Made by a program: the position numbers and the translations under genes. Under the pieces are notes generated by a model. It saw only the letters and a list, made by a program, of their open reading frames with translations, was not told the DNA's origin and made no database searches. Positions 28,601 through 40,600 of a stretch of 64,000 nt of DNA are shown here, one piece after another; position 1 is the stretch's first letter, and each line of letters starts with the position of its first letter. The DNA is taken from assembly GCA_013397115.1 (NCBI GenBank), contig VWZW01007689.1, forward strand, positions 315,189 to 379,188. Reading direction: 5' to 3'. This DNA comes from Edolisoma coerulescens (lineage: Eukaryota; Chordata; Aves; Passeriformes; Campephagidae).

Positions 28601-31600
28601 TGGATGAACACTGAGCTCTCAGAAAGGGCAGGTTTTTAGGATCTGATGCTGAGCTGTGACACCAAGTTATATCCAGACCTGCTGTGCCAGGGGAACCCTT
28701 GTTACGGAGGCTTCCTGCACAGGCAGGGTGTAGGCTTTGGTGCTGAGACCCATTTAGTGACCATGCTGCACTTGGAAATGAGGAATGACATGGAGTCCAG
28801 GGGGAGAGATCTGTTGAGGTGCAGACATATGTTCAGATGACTTTAAATTCCGAGATTATTGTCCATGTGAACCAGCCTGCTCACCATAGCTGGGTGTGTT
28901 TTGGGTTGCTGAGTAGATGGGATCACTAAGGCAAATCCAGTTTGACTGAGATCCTGTTACTTCAACTCCTGATATCTTAATAAAAACAAAAGAATGGATT
29001 CAGTGGCAGAAAATGTTTCCAGGCCACGAAGGCGTTCTGCGTGTTTCCTGACAGATGTTCTCAGCTGTGGTTCCATTTTCCTTCCTCAGTGGGACCCAGG
29101 TACAATTCCAGTGGGAGCTTGCTGTCTGTGGCTGCTGTGCTGGCCTTGCAGGAGGAGGTGTCCTTACAGGAGCTTGGAGAGCAAAGGCACTGCAGCAGGA
29201 TGAGTCTCTGTGTTGTTGAGACAATGAGGAATCAGTTTGAGAAGTCTCAGTGTCTAGAAATGATGAGTGAAAGGCATTCCTGCTTCCTGGGCAGGTTTGG
29301 GATGGAAAACCTGACATCACCTGGTGATTGGCCAGGCTTGGTAAAGGGGAGGAGGCACACCTGAGAGAATCAGGATATGTTACACTGATTAATAACCAGG
29401 TGTTTAATGAGCAATGAACCCGCACTGCCAAGTGTACACGTGCTCCACCACAGCTCAGTGATCCACAGTTCCGAAGGGAGGAATCTGGGTCAGCCTCCCA
29501 TGCCTTATTCCTTCTTTCCTTCTGGCTGTTCGTGGTGGCTGAGCCAGGAGCAAGGCTGAATGTTCTCCAGTCTGAACTGCTTCCTGAAAATGAGAGTTGT
29601 GAAACAACCAATTCTAGCTTGTAGGGCTTGAATTTAAGTTATTTGGGTGGATAGAAGCATTTCAGTTGCCTGACTTGGGAAAAAGAATAGCAACCCTCTA
29701 TTAAAAACAAATGTTTTAAGAATAGGTCTTACAAATTTTGTTTTGGTATTAAAAAGGAATAGGAAGAAATTAGGTATTAGGATCCAAGCAGGTAAATGTA
29801 ACTTAATTCTCTCTGAGCTCTGTTTGTATGGACAATAATTTTGTTACAATATATGTGATACAGAGATATTTGTCCTAAGTTGCCTGGAACTACTTTGTTA
29901 GCAGACAACATTTTAATGGGTTTGTGAATCTTACTGTTTTAACTGTAACTTATGGGCATAGACTCAGTCTCACTAGGCTTGCTAGGAAGATCCTTTGTTA
30001 CTTTGGTATCAATACTGAGTGAAAGTGGAATTATGTAGCCTCACATTGACACCTAATCACTATTCACATTTAGTTGGAAGTCAGTTATGTCCACACATCC
30101 CTTTGTTCTTTCTAGGCTCTTTTCTGATCAACATGCCAAAAATTATTATACAAGTTGGATATTTTAGCAGAATTGTAGAGCAAAATTAATGTGTTTGTAA
30201 GAAAACTGTTAAGGAAGCACTCTTGGAACTTTCCAAGAGTTTGTAACCTTTTCATACCCGGATTTTCATCGGATGTGATGGAACAAAATGAGAAGGTGTA
30301 TAAAAGATATCTGTAAAGCATTGTGTCTTAAATGTGTAGTCCAGAATATCTAATAATACACTTTTTTGTGTATTGGCAGAATTTCAGGGGACCCTCACTG
30401 TGTTGTTTGCAAGGATTCATTAACTCTTATATCATATGTACAATGACATTGTTGGAGTCACAGTGGCACCAGAAATCCCCTGTCACAATGTTTGGTGGCA
30501 GAACAGCCCCATCTCATAAGTGCTAAATAAAATGGTTTTCATCATCCAATATGAGAATCTTCCCATCCAGGAATTTACCTCTGGGTCATGGTGCCACACT
30601 GGTCAGTAAAATGTTCTCTTACACAAATCACCATGTGCCATTCCATTCCCATTCCTATAGCTCTACTGTAGAGCTTCCCTACAGTTTGAGGCTTGATTTC
30701 TGTCCACTTAAATCTTTACCAAAAGTCTCCAATCTATAAACTGCAGCTGGAATACTCATGTGATCAATACTCATGTGATCAATGCCGTTGGATTTTTAGG
30801 TGAAACTGCACTATTGCAGGAGGATGTCACTGGTAAGGATGTGAAATAAGTGTTTGTTGGTTCCTTAGCTGGTGTTAGATACAGATGGAGAGATGTTACA
30901 CATTCATCTGTGTTGATTAAAAGAGTTTCACCGAATAATTATTTTATTCAAAGATGTGCTGCTTTAATAGTGGCAGTTTGAATCCTTTGAAATAATTCAG
31001 GTTTCATAGTCAGGGATTTCCCTGCAGGAGATTTCAGGTCTTGCATCTTACAGTCTGAGGCTCCTTTTTTAAGACATTCCTGCCTGTGAATGCTGAGCTG
31101 CTGTAAGCGGCTGAGATCGGCTGGCTGCTTCGACAAACCAACGGCAAAGAGACGGAAAGGTTCTTTGGGCAGAAATTCCACGGAGCAGCTTTATTTGACT
31201 ACTCGTGAAGGGATTCTACTGACAAAGACCCAGAGTGAGGGGAGGTCCAGGGTTTATATCTGGGGGCGGGAGAGCATCGGGGACCATCGGTCTGAGGGCA
31301 CGGGGGCAGTACATGGGTACGGGAGCCACTGGGGAAATAGGCAGGGCCGAAGGGAGAGCGGGGAAGGGAGAACTTTCCAGGGCAGAGACATGAGGGAGGA
31401 GAGGGGCAGGGAGGCCAACGGGCCAACCAGGGGAACAGAACCAGGACACATCAACACAGTGAAGCAGAGACCCTTGGAAGAAGCCACCNGCCTCCTGGCT
31501 TCTTGATGGTTGTGTCTCAGGGGAACTTTGTCACTGAGCAGCCTCTTAGCACTGAATGTTCAACATGTTGTGTTGAACACTGATGGGGCTTGATGCCTTC

Positions 31601-34600
31601 AGCTGCTGAAGATTTGCAGAAAAGGACAAGAATCTGTTTTAATGGGTCAAATGCATTTAAACACAGAGGAGTCCTGGGTATATTGTCAGTTGGTTTTGCT
31701 TTAACTCAGGGAAGTTGGGAACAGGCAGCCCAGGGAGGCTGTGGAGTCTCCCTCAGTGGTGGTATTCCAGTCTGGACACAATCCTGTGCCCTGTGCTCTG
31801 GGATGGCCCTGCTGGAGCAGGGAGGTGGCACCAGGGGACCGCTGGGCTCTTCCAAGCTGACCCATTCTGGGATTGACTGCCCACTATTGCCCTGCAAGCA
31901 AACCAGTCCCTTGCTGGCCTTTGGGTTCTGAAGTTTGTTTCTGGGCTGTGTGTGAAGGCACATCAGGAGCTGCTGTTGGCCAAACCCTGAGAATGTTGCT
32001 TAAAATAGGTAGCCCCTTGGTCTTCCTGTGCACATAAGCATGAAATGACCATGGATATATGGCTGGTGTACCTGGGAGAAAGTCTTTATAAATAACTTTC
32101 TCTCTGTAGCATGCTGAGATGCCACATGAGGCTGTTGCATGTTGATCCTTTCCAGCTGGTGAGAAATAAGCAGTAGAAACAAGTTGGGTTTATTCTCAGT
32201 GTGTTTCTTGGCTCTGTTGTCCTATTGTTTTCTGTGGAGAATAAGAGGGCTGGATTGTCAGCAGCAAAGCTTCCTAAAATAAGTATGATAATTGTATATA
32301 TACATAAATAAAAAATACTAAAAAAATAAATACTGCAAAGCTTTGTATAATCTCAAATATTTGTGCAAATAGGGAAGACTGGTACATGTTTATTTGGACA
32401 ATATTAAAAAGTGTGGTGGGAAATTTGCCAGGTAATTGGGACATAAAACTTCTCGCAACCAGTGTGTCTGTGTGAAGCTACAGCCAGGCTGGTGCTGCCT
32501 TCAGGGAGCTGTCAGGGGAGCTGAGGTGCAGGAAGGTTTTGCTCTAATTTCAGTTCACCTACCCTAAATCAGAGGGTTGTAATTCGTCATTGTGCAGGTA
32601 AAACAGAGTCTGGCTTAGGTTTTTAGGGCCAGTATAGCACATGTGCTTTGGAAAGGAAGGCTCATTCAATCCTTCCCTCTGCTCAGCTCCCTTTATCTCA
32701 TGGAAGCAACTTAGTTTACCCCTTTCCAAACTAAAATACCCGTTGTTTCTTTTAATATCACCATAGTTCCTGCCACTAAAACATGCTGGTAAAAGTAACT
32801 GAAAGCTTTAGAATGTTATAATTTTGTGACTTACCACAGAGATGAAATAACTGGATGTGTTTGCAGAAGAGAATTTGCCACAGAATCATGGAAAGGTTTG
32901 GGTTGCAAGGGACTTTAAAGATCATCTCATTCCAACCCCCTGCCTTGGCTTAGGGAACCTTCCACTGGAGTATAAGGGTTTTCTTTTGCTGATTTATTGG
33001 GGGTTCTCTGTCACTAGTGTCACACACACTGGCAGTGCCTACAGTGTGTGTTTGACTGCAAGACAGAGGACATGATGACTCCCCCTGAATCAGTTCCAGG
33101 GGACTGTGCCCTGTCCAGGCTGGCACCGTGTTCCCTCCCTGCTCCCTTGGACTCAGAGCTGGGAGAAGAGGCAAGTCAGGCACACTGGTGGTAAGACAAC
33201 ACTAAGGCAACTCCTGGAGTAACCCCTGTCACTGGCCATGTTTGGTTTTGGTATGTTTTCCCCCCCATTCTTTTATTGGTTTTATCCCAAATATTCTGGA
33301 GGCGAATCGCAGAAGTTTTATTGCTATTATTCCTATTTATTCCAATTGCACTGACCTTTTATTTCTTTTCCATGGGGATTTGGCTCAGAACTGTCACTCA
33401 TGCCTTCAGCTTTTAATGAACTGCTTTTAATGGTCTTGCTCTGTATCCATAAAAGTTTTGGTGGAAGGGAGAACACTGAGTGCAGAATCAGGAGTGCTCC
33501 TTTAAGTCACAAACTGCAGAGAAGCTGTGCTGAAATCCAGTGTTAACAGTCTCTTCTTTTCTCACTTGTTTGCAGGATGCTACAGTTATCTCCCACCTCA
33601 TGGCACTGCTCAGTAGGTCTCGATACACACAAGAATACATATGTCAGATCTTCTCCCACTGCTGCAAAGTAAGGAAGACAGTTCATGTTCTCTGTGCAAC
33701 TTGTGGTTCTGGCCTGTAAGAACTGTGTGTGTGCTGCCTTTTGTGGCAGGAATTTTGGGCCAGTAATGACTGAACTGGTACTGCTCTGCATTTGCTGCAC
33801 ACTTGTTGGGGTTGATCTATGCTGCTCTGCTGTTCAAGAAAATATGCAAATAGATGGGGTTTTTATAGGCTTTGGCTACTAAACAAAGCCCAGTATCAGT
33901 CTTCACTATTAGCACTATAAATCTTGGAAGACTTCTGGTTTTCCTCGGCAAGTCTCAGGACAGTGTGAGCACCTCTTTGCAGAAGTCATGCAGCCGCTTT
34001 CAGCTGTTTTAAACACAGAGACTGTTCTCTGAGAGGTGCTGTTGGTTGAGAGGAAAAGAAATGCTCTTCTCAGCTGAGCTCTGTCAGTTACAGGTTCATC
34101 CAGATACGTGTTCATTCCTCCTGGGTAATGCAGTTCTGTTGATATGAGAAAACTGATTTAAAACCAGCAGCAGCCCCACTCCAAACAGTTTTGTCTTTCC
34201 CTCCCCTCACTCCAAGCTTCCACACAGCACTGGTTTTTATTGTTGCAGTTTTTTGGGAGTTACTGTATCAGTGAGTTATACAATAACTGTATCAAAATAA
34301 TCCCGGGTAGGAAATGAGATTTTTACAGCATCTTTCTCTTTTAGTAACAATTTAAAACTAAAGGGTGTACTAACAAATGAGAAAGTTCCTAAGTTTATGA
34401 AGTTGTAAGTATTCACCTTGAAAAATATCTTCCTACCTTGTCACTTACAATGAGTCCTCTGGAACTGTGAGATATTCCTTTGTTAAGTATCTATGTTCCT
34501 CTGCCTTGACTGTTATTAATGTACACTCATCTCATTGCATTTCTTCTGCTAAGTGAGGCTCAGGGCTGAAACCTGCCCGTTTCGTGGGATATAAAGATAG

Positions 34601-37600
34601 AACTCAGCTGCTTATATTTAGAGAACTGTTAAAAGAAAACATGAAGACAGAATCCTACACTGGACCATGGAAGTTCACATGTATAGCTATTAGTGGAAAA
34701 AAAAATGGTATTTTAGGAACAAAAATGCACCAGTGAGGCATCTCCTGTTTGAGTGGCCCTTGAAAGTCTCTTCAGTAGGCTGAGGTGCTCGAACAGGTGA
34801 AAAATCAGGCCATGTTGGCCTACAAGAAAAATAACCCAGGACTGTTGTTATAATTATAGGATGGTAGAGGAGTCAGTTCATACAGTCAAGGGTTGGCTCA
34901 GGGAATAAACCCTGTTGGCTGGGAGAGAACAGAAAACAGTTATTGTCATCTTTTTCCAAAGGAGTTATTTCCTTGCAGCTCCAGCCACTCCTGGTGAGTT
35001 GCACATCTGAAGTGTTGTTAACAGAGCAAATGCAGTCACCTCACAGTGAGGAAGGTCTTCTGACCTCGCCATTCCATTTTGAGTGCCTCCTCCACCCCCC
35101 AGATCTCTCTCAAATTTTACAGTGAATGTCTGGAAAAAATCAAGTTTTTGGAAAGCAGTTGTTGGCTGTGTGAACAGAGAGAAACATGGCTGCACAAGAA
35201 AGGCAGGGTGATGGGTATGAGTGTTAGGAAATGCTTGCATTTGCAGAATAAACAGCTGCATAACAAAGAAAAATATTTGAGATTGAGTAAACAGATCATC
35301 ACAAATGTTAAATTGTCAAGAACTCATTTCTCTGTTCAAAAAAATCTGAAATGTCCTCTTCCTTCTATTTTGTTTGGTTTTGGGGTTTCAGGTTTATAAG
35401 GTTAATTATTGTATTTTCAGACAGAACAAAAATACATCTAATACAGTGAAGACAAATTTGCAGGGGATTTTCTGACTTCAATGAATAGGCAAAGTACGTT
35501 CTTATAATTTAAAAAAATAGTATATACTGAAAGTTTCAGTATTCACTAGATTTTAAATGAAGACTCCATCTTCCTCCAAAAGGCCCTGAGTGAGAGAAGC
35601 TTTCTTACTTTTCTCCCTGAAGCAATAAGTCACTGTAAATAAGCCTTTGTATTTAGGTAAGGTATTCAGGATATGTCCTAAGAGGCATTGATGCTTTTAT
35701 TTCTCTTTTTCCTCATCTTAGTAGATGCATTAATTGAACTAATAGTGACTTCTCACAGCTCCTGCCCTCCTTGTCCCTGCACTGTTCCCAGCTCACATCT
35801 GGTACATCCTTTTCTTTCTCTGCCTTGTCAGCATCTTTTGTTGGCTTCTCAGGTTTCTGCCTTGCCTGCTTCCATTTCCCTGGGGAAGCTCAGACTGGTT
35901 CTCTAGAGCTGGGAAATCCATCATTTGGGTTCCTGGCTTATTGCTGCTGGTTTCTGCTTTTGCTGCTCTCTTTTGCTGCTTCTCCCTGCACGTTTAGAGT
36001 TAAAATGAATGGCTGGGGAGCCTTGGCCCTGGAGAAGAGCCATCCTGAGCAAGGGAAAGTGTTGATTTACAGGGGAGCAGATGCAGTTCTTCACATACAG
36101 AGCCAGGATTCTATCAGCATAGAAGCAAATAAGTAAACTGAAATCAGGCTGATGTACCTGGGCTGTGAAAATGCAAGTCAAAATTTACTTTTTAAGAGTC
36201 TCTCTATCTCAGTTCATTTGTTTTCAGAGCAAGTGGTGTGAGTAGGTAGAACTTACTGTTTTAATGGTCAAACTAAAGAGGTAAGGTATGTGTTTGGAAA
36301 CAGATGGTTGTATGAATAATTAAAAAAAATACTTCTGGAACTTATATTTGAAAGTGGTGACATTTCTGCATAAGTAATAATTTCACTGCCAGTTGAAAAT
36401 TAAAGTCTCATGTCTGGGAAGGGTCCAGGATAAAGCCTGTAACCAAGGCAGCTTCCCCCAGGCCTCTTCTCTTGGGTGACCTTAGGCTGCTGCTGGATCC
36501 CTGCCCCAAGGGACAAAGGCACTTAGGTCCCTGCTTTTCATTGTGGAATGAGTTGTTACATTGTGCTATCCTAAAGTTTCCTCGAAAATTGGCATTATAT
36601 GATGGAAAATTGTGCAGGAAGTGATGTCTGTTCCTGAAATATGTCAGTCATTCGTATTTGGAGAACAAGATCACTGTCAGAGGAGTGGAACTCTGTCACT
36701 GTACCCAAGGTGGAACAAAACCAGGCAGCCTTGCTCTTGAACTGGGGCCTGAACTGCTTGGAAATGCTACATCATATTCTCAAGTTTTCACCTTTATATT
36801 TGCAGCTGTCCCTCTTTATGGGTTAGTGCTTAGCTGGTTGTGCTGGTTGGTGTGTGCAAACACAGCTTGTGCAGATGGAATATTCCATGTACCTCTGGTT
36901 GTGCAACTCAGACACAGCCAGGTGTCACCTCTGTGCAGGCATCTGTCCTGCTTGCCCAGAATCTGCCACCTGCGCCCCGTGGAGGAATCACTAATTCTTG
37001 GGAATTACTGAATCTGGGGCAGTATGATTTCTTTTACTTTAAACTCACTCATTTTTTTCACATATTTCAATATCTGTTCTTCAGCTCCAACACTGGCATA
37101 GCTGCGGCTTTAACTCATTGCCTCAGCCACTTCTGTGTGCCAATGTAAGTGGTTTTCATCCTTCAACCATGCTGTTTTAAATGCATTTTTTGGTAGAAAG
37201 CTCTTGGTGGCAGTAGCAGCTGAAGCATCTCTTAAAGCACCAGATATGTTACACCTGAAAGTAATTTTATGTTTTTTTCTTAGAGGAAGTGATACTCTAA
37301 AAATGTTCTTTTGACTGCAAGACGAATCTGATCTCAGCTGTATCTCAGATTTGAAGATAATGTGTCACTGATGCCTGCCAGGGTGTAAGAGGTGCCATAA
37401 ACTCAGCTGGGTTTGAACAAGAGATTAGGGGGTGAAGAGACTTTCTTCACTTGCAGATTAGTGAAGGAAATGCACGGAGGGCTGATAAATTTAATTGTGC
37501 GTAGCCCGTGCTTAATGCAGAGATGACCAGAGCTGTGAACCTACTTTTAAAGAGAGGTTTGCAAGTCACAGATCAGCTTTGGCAAGAGACTGCTGAGGGC

Positions 37601-40600
37601 TGCAGGTATTGAGATTTCATGTTGTTTTTTCAACCTCATCAAGGTTTTTTCAACCTTGTCATGCTACAGAAGTTCTGAGACCTTTCTCCTGCCAAATTTA
37701 ATCTTTGTGTTTAATTCCAAAGGCTGTTTTGGAAAAAATACTGACATATCAGCCATTGCCAACTTAGATCTTGAAGTCAATAAATAGGTGATGGCTGGCT
37801 GGATTTATGGCCAAATATGCTTGAAACTAAAATAATAAATAATAAGAAATTGGAGGAAAATGTGAGTCTCCTCTCAAAGCACTGTCACTCTGTCTGGAAC
37901 CAGTTTTAGAAGAAATCCCTTCCCTTCTGCAGTTAGCATTGTTGAAAATGCTTAATATTAACAGTGAAGAAGAGATTAGTGGCTGATGATCTTTTATGTG
38001 ATTTGTAGAGAAAATCAGGAGCTTTCAGCTGTTTCCAGTAGGAAGAGTAGAAACAGAAGTTCTCTATCCATGTTTCTTCATTTGTGAGAACTGATGTCAT
38101 TGCCTATTGAAGGAGAGAGTGGAAGTGATTACCAGAGAAGGACAAATGCTATAAAAATATGAGTTGAAGTTGTTTATATTAAAAAAAAAAAAAATGTTAT
38201 GCCAGCTGATTACAAAGTAAATGTTAGGAAATGTATCTTAAATATTTAACAATGAATTGCAGACAGTGGAAACCTCTTACATGTTGTTTTAAAAACTCTG
38301 TGTTATGTTTCCTTTGAAGGGTCCAGATCATCAGACAATCTTATTTAACCATGGAGCTGTTCAGAATATTGCACATCTGTTGGTCTCCACCTCCTACAAA
38401 GTAAGACATTACAACTACTCTGTGTTTAACGTGTATTTATGAAAGGAATTCAAATGGAGATTGTAAAAACCATGACTGTGCCTGTGAACCAAAGCTATAA
38501 ACAGGTACGATGTGTATTTGTAGAATAACAGTTGCTTTTGCTTGTCGTGTTCTGTCAAAACCAGAGCTATTGCACTGTAAAGTTAAAGCAGCAATAATGA
38601 AAACAGGGCTGGCTGGCATTGCTCCAGAGGGGAACAGGCACTTGGCAACCCAAGTGGTCTCATTTGTTGAACGATAAATGAGAATAAGAAGTTAAGCTGA
38701 AGAGAAGCAAATGTGGTTTGTCCTAAAAAGGAAGTCAGACCTGTAAAAATAGGGGGTCGTGGAATGTGTGGAGACCACCAGCTGCCTGTGTGTTGTGCTC
38801 CCTGAATTCCTGAGTCTCAGCTCCCTTCTCTGTTATGTTTTGGAAGTCCATCCTGGGCTATCTGAAGGTACCACCTCAGAGGACAAGCATCACTCTCTGT
38901 CTGTAACTTGGTGGCCAAGAGGGTCAGCTCCTTCTTCTCAGTCCTTCCACTTGCAAAGACAAGGACACGGTTTAATTAAGTGCAGCTGCAGAAGGGCACG
39001 TCAAAGACTGAACTAATCTAGGTTCTCTGATCTGGGAAGGTGATAATGGTTCATCTTCCCTGTGTCAAAAAAGAAGTTTTAAAGATTTCAGAAACTAGGC
39101 AGCCATGAAACACTGATTAAATCAAAACTTTGGAGTGAAGAAGGAGGAGCCAAGATGAAGAAACCTGTCAATCCTTTTCATCCAGGTGGTACCTGAGGCT
39201 ATGTAATGGCAGTAAAACTTGTGGTGTATATTTGTTTTAAGATTAGTTTGGAATCACTTCAGCTGGATGGTTCTCTTTGGACATTTTATTAAGCCCACCT
39301 TTAAAGGATTCTGAAACATAAATCTCAAGGCCATGTATTTCTGATTCTCTAATGTACTTGTGAATCCTGAAAAGAAAATGTACTGTTGTTATATGCTTCT
39401 GTTCTTCTGTTGTTTTTCACATATTTGTGAGGCATCACAAGTAAGACCAGTATTTCCTGTTTAGTTCCCAAGTTTTATCCTTGCTGGTTTTCTTCACGGG
39501 GTTTAACACATCCCCTACAGAAGCACAGTTCCAGCAGGGAGGTGACACGAGTCAGGGTGTGTGTTAGATGTTTCCCTCTGCCTTTTATTCTCCATCTCCA
39601 TTTCTTGTTGATTATACAGCATTGTTTCCTACAAGCCTATCCAGCAGTATAGCTCAGTTTTGCTTTGAAGCCAGTGTTGATATTTCATATTATTATGCTT
39701 TTACACAGGTCCGAATGCAGGCATTGAAATGCTTCTCAGTTCTAGCCTTTGAAAACCCCCAGGTATCCATGACTCTGGTAAATGGTGAGTGCAATGCTGC
39801 TTCTGCTGGTTTGACGCTCACTTTTTGCCTGGCTGAATGAGAATGACTCGGAGCTCTCTCTCTTTGCAGTGTCTGTTGATGGAGAATTGTTACCACAGAT
39901 TTTTGTGAAGATGTTACAAAGGGACAAGCCCATTGAAATGCAGCTCACGTCAGCCAAATGGTAATTGTCTTCAGGAATTGGGGAAATAGCAGGGAGTTTA
40001 ATCCTTGCTGTTTCACTGCTCCCTTCTTGCTTGTTCCAAAGTAATATGGGATGTAAAATCTTAGGAATAATTAGAGATACTGTTCGCACTATCTAAATCC
40101 TTGAACAAGTGCTCCCACCTCATTTTATAATGGAACTTTCACTCTTTGCTGTACATAAACAGGGAAAAACATTGCTGGGCAGCAGTTTTGTGAGGAATGT
40201 GTGTTCAGCCATATGGGTTTTCACAAGTATCTTGGATTTTATGACAAGTTTTGCTTTAAACAAGCAGAGCACAGTCCTGAACTGTCATCCTTGGTGGCTG
40301 TGCTGTGTTGGAGACTGTGCACCAAGATGATGGGAGAGCAGAGTTAGTCCCTCTTCCCAACTGTTTTAAATAGAATAGATTTCAGGCTTCATGTACTCAT
40401 ACAGCAGAATTAATATTATTAATTAATTTTGTACTTCAGCTTTCCCTGCTGGTGTGGGCACATTTATGTGTTCATATTCATAATGACATTCTACCCGGTG
40501 ACAAGATGTCTCCCAGTTCCATAATAGCAGCACCTGGGTTATGCTCACTCCATAAGCTGGGATTGACACCCTTCAGGACCATTTTCCTTTTCTTGTGTTG

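Larger units (their letters stand above)
25800..33575 (+). other. Intron 5 (7.8 kb)
   Basis: Donor is GTAAGTTG and acceptor is CTTGTTTGCAG. It carries a CATC microsatellite (28569-28595), a 15 bp tandem duplication (30751-30780), an antisense ERV solo LTR (31102-31601), a + strand CR1 tail (31715-31875), and a - strand CR1 fragment (32879-32968). GC-richer unique sequence lies at 26.3-27.5 kb. Antisense frames such as 29000-29611 show no recognisable domain. Confidence 0.85.
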
